From: Chamaesiphon sp041738715
GTDB lineage: Bacteria > Cyanobacteriota > Cyanobacteriia > Cyanobacteriales > Chamaesiphonaceae
Direction: 5' to 3'
DNA: 11,578 bases
Assembly (NCBI GenBank): GCA_041738715.1
Contig: JBGSPI010000105.1
Location: forward strand, 1-11,578
Under the pieces are notes generated by a model, which made no database searches, had not been told where the DNA came from, and worked only from the letters and a program-made list of their open reading frames with translations. A program made the translations under genes and the position numbers. Shown in pieces: positions 7,168-11,578 of this stretch; the stretch's first letter is position 1, and every line of letters starts with the position of its first letter.

Positions 7168-7284
7168 GATTCGCTGCCAAGGAGTCGTTTTTTTATATCT
7201 CCGTCTGGAGATATAAAAACGCCGCTAAACCGTCGGGAAACCCGACCTTGGCGGAGCCTCTCCGATAGGAGATACGCGAATCGC
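7168..7284. repeat. Multi-hairpin interspersed repeat element
   Basis: About 117 bp is built almost entirely of nested inverted repeats. GATTCGC (7168-7174) pairs with GCGAATC (7276-7282), and GCCAAGG (7176-7182) pairs with CCTTGGC (7246-7252). Inside are three tight hairpins: a 13-bp perfect stem 7190-7202/7207-7219 with loop GTCT, GTCGGG/CCCGAC (7232-7237/7241-7246) with loop AAA, and TCTCC/GGAGA (7259-7263/7268-7272) with loop GATA. The ends and the GGAGAGGCTCCGCCAAGG-like portion resemble dispersed palindromic repeats I recall from cyanobacterial genomes. It could be a MITE-like element, or it may affect the transcript running from pdhB to secD. No T-run follows the stems, so it is not a standard terminator. 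Confidence 0.7.
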
Positions 7285-7302
7285 TACCCTCTGCCCTCTT
7301 GA

Positions 7303-8286
7303 CTAAAATTTACCATCAACCATCTGTTTGACTGCTTCGACGATTTGGGGTGGCTGAATAATGGTCAAGTATTCTAACTTTCCATTGTAAGGGGTCGGAA
7401 TATCTTGTGACGACATCCGCAGCACGGGGGCATCAAGTTCATCAAAGAAATGATCGTTAATCGAAGCGACTAATTCGGCTCCAATACCTCCAGTCTTCAT
7501 ACACTCTTCGACAATAATCACCTTGTGAGTTTTCTTAATCGACGCACCAATGGTCGCTAAATCCAATGGTTTGAGCGAAATTAGGTCGATAATCTCGGGA
7601 TCATACCCTTCTGGCTCCAAAGCTTTGAGGGCTTGGGTGCAGTGGTGCCGCATCCGCGAGTAGGTCAGGATCGTCACATCTTTACCCGGACGGACAATTT
7701 CAGCTTGATCTAGCGGCTGGAGATATTCCTCATTTGGCAAGTCTTCTTTGAGGTTGTACAACAGCACATGCTCAAAAAACAAGACAGGGTTATTATCTCT
7801 AATCGCTGATTTGAGTAACCCCTTGGCATTGCGGGGAGTCGAACAAGCCACAATTTTTAAGCCAGGAACTGCTTGAAAATAAGCTTCTAACCGTTGGGAA
7901 TGCTCTGCTCCTAGTTGTCGCCCCACACCACCAGGCCCGCGAATTACGAGCGGAATGGTAAAATTACCGCCAGAGGTGTAGCGCAGCATTCCCGCATTAT
8001 TGGAGATCTGGTTGAAAGCTAGGAGCAGAAACCCCATATTCATCCCTTCAATAATCGGGCGCAACCCAGTCATTGCAGCACCTACAGCCATCCCTGTAAA
8101 ACTATTTTCAGCGATCGGGGTGTCTAAGATCCGCAGGTCTCCATACTTTTTATGGAGATCTTTCGTCACCTTGTAGGAACCGCCATAATGTCCGACATCT
8201 TCACCCATGACGAATACTGATGCATCCCTGGCCATCTCTTCATCGATCGCGGCACGTAGGGCATTGAAAAATAGAGTTTCTGCCAT
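7303..8286 (-). CDS. pdhB: Pyruvate dehydrogenase E1 component, beta subunit
   Basis: PdhB (327 residues) forms the alpha2beta2 thiamine-diphosphate-dependent E1 enzyme that decarboxylates pyruvate and feeds acetyl groups to the E2 subunit, giving acetyl-CoA. It begins MAETLFFNALRAAIDEEM, nearly the standard cyanobacterial/plastid start. It shows FVMGEDVGHYGGSYKV (25-40), DTPIAENSFTGMAVGAA (55-71) with the conserved catalytic-site Glu60, MLRYTSGG (100-107), RGPGGVGRQLGAEHSQ (116-131) and VEECMKTGGIGAELVA (259-274). The length is exactly typical. ATG 8286 is the family start, and the upstream GTG at 8322 is rejected. The alpha, E2 and E3 genes are not in the window, which is normal for cyanobacteria, where they are scattered. 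Confidence 0.97.
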   Translation of the reverse strand: MAETLFFNALRAAIDEEMARDASVFVMGEDVGHYGGSYKVTKDLHKKYGDLRILDTPIAENSFTGMAVGAAMTGLRPIIEGMNMGFLLLAFNQISNNAGMLRYTSGGNFTIPLVIRGPGGVGRQLGAEHSQRLEAYFQAVPGLKIVACSTPRNAKGLLKSAIRDNNPVLFFEHVLLYNLKEDLPNEEYLQPLDQAEIVRPGKDVTILTYSRMRHHCTQALKALEPEGYDPEIIDLISLKPLDLATIGASIKKTHKVIIVEECMKTGGIGAELVASINDHFFDELDAPVLRMSSQDIPTPYNGKLEYLTIIQPPQIVEAVKQMVDGKF

Positions 8287-8383
8287 GCTAGATCTATCAA
8301 ACGTTAATTTCTCAGATCCCACTCTAGCAGAATCGCTTTACAAATTAACGGGTGGCAAACCGATCGAGCCTATCAATATGAAA

Positions 8384-8406
8384 GGGTGAGAATAAAGTTC
8401 TCACCC
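8384..8406 (-). terminator. Hairpin terminator of the glycine-rich exported protein gene
   Basis: A perfect 9-bp stem, GGGTGAGAA/TTCTCACCC with a 5-nt loop (8393-8397), lies 26 bp beyond the stop of the gene at 8433. Read on the minus strand, the stem is followed by TTTCATATTG, a short U-tract. It would separate this gene from pdhB, whose own promoter must then lie between about 8287 and 8383. Confidence 0.65.
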
Positions 8407-8432
8407 CTGGTATAACTATCTAGCCAATATTT

Positions 8433-9206
8433 TTACCAAATTGGGCTAAAGGAAGTCCCGAAGGCAACTGGATTATTTTTGACAGATTCCAAGAATTTAC
8501 GCGCTTGCTCTTGAGCTTTGGCGAGTGATGCTGCGGCTTCGGCTTCTGCGGCTTTCGCTGCGGCTAATTCGGCTGAATCAACAGGTGCAGATGCTGTCGG
8601 ACTTTCACCACACCCACAGTCGCTGATATTGGCATCAGCTACCCGACTGTAGCGGATCGGATCGTCTTTTTTCCCCGAAGGAACGGCTTGAGACTGAATT
8701 TGAGCTAATCTCGCAGAGGCATCTGCGTAGGCACTTTGCGCTGCATTCAAGAGTTGTTGCAGTTGTTGAGATAGTCCAGCAATTGAACCACCGTAACCGC
8801 CGGTCCCTCCAGAACCACCAAATCCAGGTAGTGTACTTTTCCCAACAAAGTAACTTCCACCGCCTTGATTGAAGCCACCGCCGCCGCCACCACCAATACC
8901 CGAACCATTCGAGCCGTTGCCACAACCTTTTTCAGTAGTGCAGGCTGGGTCGCCAGGTTTAGGACCGGAGCCATTTGAGCCATTGCCACCGGAACCGTTG
9001 GACATATTGCCACCGGAACCATTGGACATGTTGCCGCCACAACCAGGCTTACCACCACAACCACCACTACCATTGGACATATTGCCGCCGGAACCATTGG
9101 AGCCGTTGTAACCTTTTGCCTCGACATTAGGTGCTAAAACCAGACCAAGGCAGACGGCCCCAAGCACTCCACCAGCGGTTTGATAAACGAGTGTACGTTT
9201 AGACAT
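8433..9206 (-). CDS. Exported Gly/Asn/Ser-rich repeat protein, function unknown
   Basis: I do not recognise a family. The 257-residue product starts with a classical signal peptide (K-R at 3-4, hydrophobic 11-25, likely cut after V-E-A at residue 30). The mature N-terminal third (34-103) is made of repeats: NGSNGSGG at 34-41, NMSNGSGG at 42-49, 59-66 and 67-74, then NGSNGSG at 75-81 and 97-103. It is interrupted by C-G-G-K-P-G-C (50-56) and a PKPGDPACTTEKGC segment (82-95). Seven glycines in a row (105-111) and a Gly-rich stretch to about 144 follow. Then come two Ala/Gln/Glu-rich probable helices (about 145-174 and 209-243) separated by DCGCGE (196-201). The six Cys of the mature part lie in three pairs and could form disulphides. 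ATG 9206 has GGGAG nine bases upstream, the clearest ribosome-binding site in the window. A surface, sheath or cell-wall structural role is plausible but unproven. Confidence 0.8.
   Translation of the reverse strand: MSKRTLVYQTAGGVLGAVCLGLVLAPNVEAKGYNGSNGSGGNMSNGSGGCGGKPGCGGNMSNGSGGNMSNGSGGNGSNGSGPKPGDPACTTEKGCGNGSNGSGIGGGGGGGFNQGGGSYFVGKSTLPGFGGSGGTGGYGGSIAGLSQQLQQLLNAAQSAYADASARLAQIQSQAVPSGKKDDPIRYSRVADANISDCGCGESPTASAPVDSAELAAAKAAEAEAAASLAKAQEQARKFLESVKNNPVAFGTSFSPIW
8898..9107 (-). repeat. In-gene 24-nt tandem/interspersed repeat coding NMSNGSGG/NGSNGSGG
   Basis: Within the exported protein gene, 24-nt units encode the octapeptide N-(M/G)-S-N-G-S-G-G. Four near-complete units lie at residues 34-41, 42-49, 59-66 and 67-74, with two partial units at 75-81 and 97-103. 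The units at 59-81 are directly adjacent, and the others are separated by Cys-containing spacers. Such arrays can change copy number by slippage or recombination without shifting the frame. Confidence 0.8.
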
Positions 9207-9467
9207 TAAATATTGCTCCCAAAAAGATATATTACTGAAGCTTGTGTGAAGACTAGCATTATTTGACTGATTTGTCTTTGAATGATGACTTCCACAGTGT
9301 AGTTTAAAATCTCAATTCTCGCGATTAGGCTGATTAAATTGAGTTGTAAGTGCGATCGAAGTCAGAAAACATACCACTGAAACTAACTTTACCATCAGAT
9401 TTGGGTAGCGTGTAGTCATCTAGACAGCAATAATCACAACCTAAAAAGTAATTTAAGGGTTCTGAGT
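9207..9467. other. Intergenic region upstream of the exported protein gene
   Basis: This 261-bp gap must hold the promoter of the exported protein gene. GGGAG (minus strand, 9216-9220) is its ribosome-binding site. TAATAT (minus strand, near 9229) could be a -10 box, but I find no matching -35. On the minus strand, a frame closing at TAA (9334-9336) is open back to about 9486. It reads with protein-like composition (for example CDYCCLDDYTLPKSDGKVSF) but has no ATG, GTG or TTG ahead of that part. It may be a gene remnant or chance. Confidence 0.45.
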
Positions 9468-11087
9468 TTAAAATGGAGAATGAGTATCAAGGTAAATCAG
9501 ATCTGCTTGCCCTGGCTGTCTTGATAGAGTATACCCATCAGATCGATCGAAATTCACAAAACTTAGTTCTCTGGCATGAAGATGTAGCCTAGTCGCTGGT
9601 GCCTGACAACCATATAGTCTATCACCCAGAATTGGTGTGCCTAATCCGCAAGGATTGGCGGCATGAACGCGCAATTGATGAGTTCGTCCGGTAACTGGAA
9701 TAAACTCAATCCGGGTATAGTTACCAATTTTTGCCAAAACACGGAAATTCGTCAAACTAGGTTTACCCTGCTGTAAGTCTACTTGTTGGCGCGGTAGATC
9801 GAGCGGGTCCGCGGATAATGGTAAATCGATCGAGCCTTCCATCTGGTCGATTTCCCCTGCTAAGATTGCCTCATACACCTTGTGTACCTGGCGAGTGCTA
9901 AACTGTCGGCTTAGATGTCGATAAGTCTGTCGATCGCGTGCAAATAATAATATCCCTGATGTATCCCGATCCAAACGATGGACTGGATAGATCTGCTCAT
10001 CGCCAAATAACTGCCGCAACCGAGTCAACACGCTATCTTGGCGATCGAGATATCGTCCTGGAACAGAGAGTAGTCCAGTCGGCTTATCTACCGCAATTAG
10101 ATATTCATCTTCATAAATTATCGGTAGGGAGAAATCGGCGGTACTAGTAGACAGTGGGGACGACCCTGACAACATAAAGCCCATCAATGGCTGACACCGG
10201 TCTGTACAAGCACCATAAAACTCACCCTGAAGCTTATCCTCGCTATTTTTCCCCCACCAAAATTCAGCCATCGCGATCGGTTTAAGCTGATGACTAGCCG
10301 CATAATGCAGCAATTTGGGGGCACAACAATCACCTGTCCCTGTGGGGATGCCGGCTGGCATCAATTCGCGCAAGGAGCTAGCCGTACCGAGAAAATTCAG
10401 CAATCGATAGGCATCGTGCATCTGGGTTTGGAGTTGACGCGATCGAGTTTTTCGTTGCTGTCTCAACTCGCGCATTCGCTCATCTAACCGCGCTAAAATC
10501 GCCTGTAATGGCTGCAAAACTCGATCGCGCTCTTGTTTGAGGTGACGACGTTCGCGACCATCTTGACGGCTCTGTTGTTCTAGTTGTTGGAGAACAATGG
10601 CTAGATCTGGATTTTGGCGGGTCTTGGTTAAATATTCCCGTTGCTGTTGGCGTAGCTCTTTGCGTTGACGATGCTCGATCGCTAATTGCGCTAATTGCTC
10701 GGCAAATGTTACTGCCAAAAGTTGATGTTCTGCCCGGACAGGCGATCGATCCAAGTCAATTAATTCCTGCTTCATCGCCGCCAAATCTTGGAGCGTTGCC
10801 GCTTCAGCCGCAGCTACTCGATCGCGCCCTGGAATCGGCGGCACCCATCCAGCCAGGATCGATTCTCCATTCAGTAAGCCGGAAAATGCCTTAATTACCT
10901 CCTGTGTTCCCGATTTTGTCTCAACTAGCAGCACCCCATACATCTTCCCCTCACGGGCAAATCGTTCGTCCTGAGCTAACTGCACCATCAAATTGCGGGC
11001 AATCTCTTCGACCGCTACAGTACGCGGTAGTTGTAATAATCGACCACTATTTGGACAAACACCCGTATAAAAATAATTGGTCTGCAC
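9468..11087 (-). CDS. RluA-family pseudouridine synthase with long N-terminal extension
   Basis: The C-terminal catalytic domain begins near residue 320 (numbering from the GTG). It carries YEDEYLIAVDKPTGLLSVPG, then HRLDRDTSGILLFAR with the catalytic Asp in H-R-L-D, and GRTHQLRVHAANPCGLGTPI, all diagnostic of RluA/RluC/RluD-type enzymes that turn uridine into pseudouridine in rRNA or tRNA. The first 300 residues are an extension seen in cyanobacterial homologues, as I recall. It has a conserved front part (CPNSGRLLQLPRT, GKMYGVLLVET, KAFSGLLNG, GWVPPIPGR) and a basic/Gln-rich coiled coil of about 110 residues (near 115-225). No S4 domain is evident. The start is uncertain. GTG 11087 lies five bases after the stop of the neighbouring phosphatase remnant. 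A TTG at 11165 would add 26 residues but overlap that gene by 73 bases. The target uridine is unknown. Confidence 0.9.
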   Translation of the reverse strand: MQTNYFYTGVCPNSGRLLQLPRTVAVEEIARNLMVQLAQDERFAREGKMYGVLLVETKSGTQEVIKAFSGLLNGESILAGWVPPIPGRDRVAAAEAATLQDLAAMKQELIDLDRSPVRAEHQLLAVTFAEQLAQLAIEHRQRKELRQQQREYLTKTRQNPDLAIVLQQLEQQSRQDGRERRHLKQERDRVLQPLQAILARLDERMRELRQQRKTRSRQLQTQMHDAYRLLNFLGTASSLRELMPAGIPTGTGDCCAPKLLHYAASHQLKPIAMAEFWWGKNSEDKLQGEFYGACTDRCQPLMGFMLSGSSPLSTSTADFSLPIIYEDEYLIAVDKPTGLLSVPGRYLDRQDSVLTRLRQLFGDEQIYPVHRLDRDTSGILLFARDRQTYRHLSRQFSTRQVHKVYEAILAGEIDQMEGSIDLPLSADPLDLPRQQVDLQQGKPSLTNFRVLAKIGNYTRIEFIPVTGRTHQLRVHAANPCGLGTPILGDRLYGCQAPATRLHLHARELSFVNFDRSDGYTLSRQPGQADLIYLDTHSPF

Positions 11088-11092
11088 TAGAA

Positions 11093-11437
11093 TTACGCTC
11101 GGCGAATCGATGTCATCATCGGTAGCAACACATCTGCTAATTCCTGCTGGTTCACAATCAAACAAGGCATTGCATAGCTGCCATAATCTCGCCCTGCTAC
11201 CGCTGGAAAAGTTGGCTCATCGCGTAACGAGATCCAGATCCCCCCAGCCGCGTGAACGATTGCCCAGACAGCCGCTAAATCCCAGATTTTGGGCGTTGCT
11301 TCGACCCCACCGAGACTCGATCCCGCCGCAACTGCCAAAAAATTGTACGTAGCCACCCCCAGCATCCGAATTTTACAGGGGAATCCAGGTTGCCAGACCT
11401 GAAGACTACGGGCACAGAAGCTGAAAAAATGATTACT
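11093..11437 (-). pseudogene. Inositol-monophosphatase-family gene, C-terminal part cut by an IS
   Basis: The minus frame is open from the IS junction to the TAA at 11093-11095 and gives 114 residues. It reads SNHFFSFCARSLQ, then CKIRMLGVATYNFLAVAAGS, then GGVEATPKIWDLAAVWAIVHAAGG. The W-D-L-A-A and H-A-A-G-G blocks are the second half of the inositol monophosphatase/fructose-bisphosphatase-like superfamily, including the W-D metal-ligand motif. Family members have about 270 residues, so roughly the first 155, with the G-E-E and D-P-x-D-G-T metal-binding motifs, are missing. The break falls exactly at the TA next to the IS inverted repeat, so the insertion interrupted the gene. The rest presumably lies beyond the IS outside the window. 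An internal ATG at 11365 exists, but a product from it would lack the catalytic half. The remnant sits just upstream of the RluA gene and was probably co-transcribed with it. Confidence 0.85.
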
Positions 11438-11438
11438 A

Positions 11439-11472
11439 CTAGTGGCGTGACCGGACTAAAACTGTGGGTAAA
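11439..11472 (+). repeat. Terminal inverted repeat (IRL) of the right IS630-type element
   Basis: This repeat is a perfect 34-bp reverse complement of positions 107-140. It is preceded by the TA target dinucleotide and by the disrupted phosphatase gene. Confidence 0.92.
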
Positions 11473-11489
11473 AATTGTAGAATATATCT

Positions 11490-11578
11490 ATGAGTAACCC
11501 AAATTTAAAATATCGAATAAAACTAAGCGAAGAGCAACGCCAAGAACTGTTAGAAATCAGTAAAAATGGCACAAAAGC
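11490..11578 (+). CDS. IS630-family transposase, N-terminal start (partial)
   Basis: The ATG at 11490 opens a frame that runs off the window and reads MSNPNLKYRIKLSEEQRQEL and onward to an NGTKA end. The K-Y-R-I-K-L-S-E-E-Q-R start followed by a Lys-rich turn is the familiar beginning of IS630-type transposases, ahead of their helix-turn-helix. Only 29 codons are visible. No strong ribosome-binding site precedes it; the start is 17 bases inside the end of the inverted repeat. Confidence 0.83.
   Translation, partial: MSNPNLKYRIKLSEEQRQELLEISKNGTK

Larger units (their letters stand above)
7007..7302. other. Repeat-rich intergenic region between pdhB and secD
   Basis: This 296-bp gap holds no gene that I can support. 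From the secD side it contains heptamer repeats (7022-7049), two direct copies of GGAAGGTAC near 7064 and 7078, and an AT-rich stretch with a 7-bp inverted repeat (7082-7088 with 7106-7112). The multi-hairpin element at 7168-7284 follows. CTACCCTC near 7285 is an inverted copy of the GAGGGTAG of the heptamer array. A promoter for secD is likely in the AT-rich 7080-7150 part, but no clear boxes are visible. Confidence 0.6.
11439..11578 (+). mobile_element. IS630-family insertion sequence, left (5') end only
   Basis: The element begins at CTAG (11439), directly after TA (11437-11438), and runs off the window. It contains the 34-bp inverted repeat and the start of the transposase. It has the same orientation as the IS fragment at 1-140, and exactly the same number of bases (140) is present here as there. 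Confidence 0.88.

Noticed and set aside
7190..7219. Rho-independent terminator for pdhB
   Set aside because: The 13-bp stem is strong, but its T/A run is inside the stem and no U-tract follows on the minus strand. It is better explained as part of the multi-hairpin repeat.
8898..9107. Possible CRISPR-like array
   Set aside because: The regularly spaced 24-nt units code for an octapeptide in frame within a gene, have no unique spacers of constant length, and no cas genes are present.
8869..9111. Plus-strand proline-rich frame (repeated PPEPLEPLP-type peptide)
   Set aside because: It is the antisense of the Gly/Asn/Ser repeats of the exported protein; the repeat structure and open frame follow from the codons on the other strand. 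It has no ribosome-binding site or independent support.
8635..9127. Other minus-strand frames overlapping the exported protein gene (Trp/Arg-rich and Val/Ala-rich peptides)
   Set aside because: They are frame-shifted readings of the same low-complexity GC-rich repeat, while the chosen frame has a signal peptide, start and ribosome-binding site.
1..11578. Composite transposon carrying pdhB and secDF
   Set aside because: Direct IS copies at both ends suggest it, but the cargo is housekeeping genes, the right IS interrupts a native gene, and the symmetric 140-bp ends point to an assembly boundary.

Overview
The window looks like cyanobacterial chromosome. The octamer core CGATCG occurs close to 40 times by eye, with full HIP1 sites (GCGATCGC) at 3770 and 6561. 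It also carries heptanucleotide (STRR-type) repeats, and its gene set (PdhB beside SecD/SecF, a DUF1361 membrane protein, the N-terminally extended RluA-type synthase, a ChaN-type protein) is one I recall from cyanobacteria. I cannot name the genus.

Layout. Both ends lie inside the same kind of IS630-family insertion sequence, in the same orientation. Positions 1-140 are the transposase 3' end plus the terminal inverted repeat. Positions 11439-11578 are the opposite inverted repeat plus the transposase 5' end. Exactly 140 bp of IS is present at each end, so this is probably a whole assembly contig that stopped inside a multicopy repeat. Inside the left IS is an open frame that may be the tail of a disrupted gene. 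It is followed by a ChaN-like haem-binding/lipoprotein family gene (minus) and a divergent hotdog thioesterase (plus). From 8286 down to 1857 everything is on the minus strand: pdhB, a 296-bp intergenic stretch with heptamer repeats and a multi-hairpin element, secD, secF, a conserved two-helix membrane protein, a GNAT acetyltransferase, a SAM methyltransferase and a DUF1361 membrane protein. To the right are a glycine/asparagine/serine-rich exported protein with its own ribosome-binding site and terminator, an RluA-family pseudouridine synthase with a long N-terminal extension, and the C-terminal half of an inositol-monophosphatase-family gene cut by the right IS.

Function. pdhB supplies the E1-beta subunit of pyruvate dehydrogenase. 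SecD and SecF form the proton-motive-force-driven accessory of the Sec translocon, and the small membrane protein directly downstream of secF is a plausible partner by position only. The remaining genes look like ordinary housekeeping or unassigned functions. I see no defence, biosynthetic or CRISPR system. The most original items are the exported repeat protein at 8433-9206, the structured repeat at 7168-7284, and the IS junctions.
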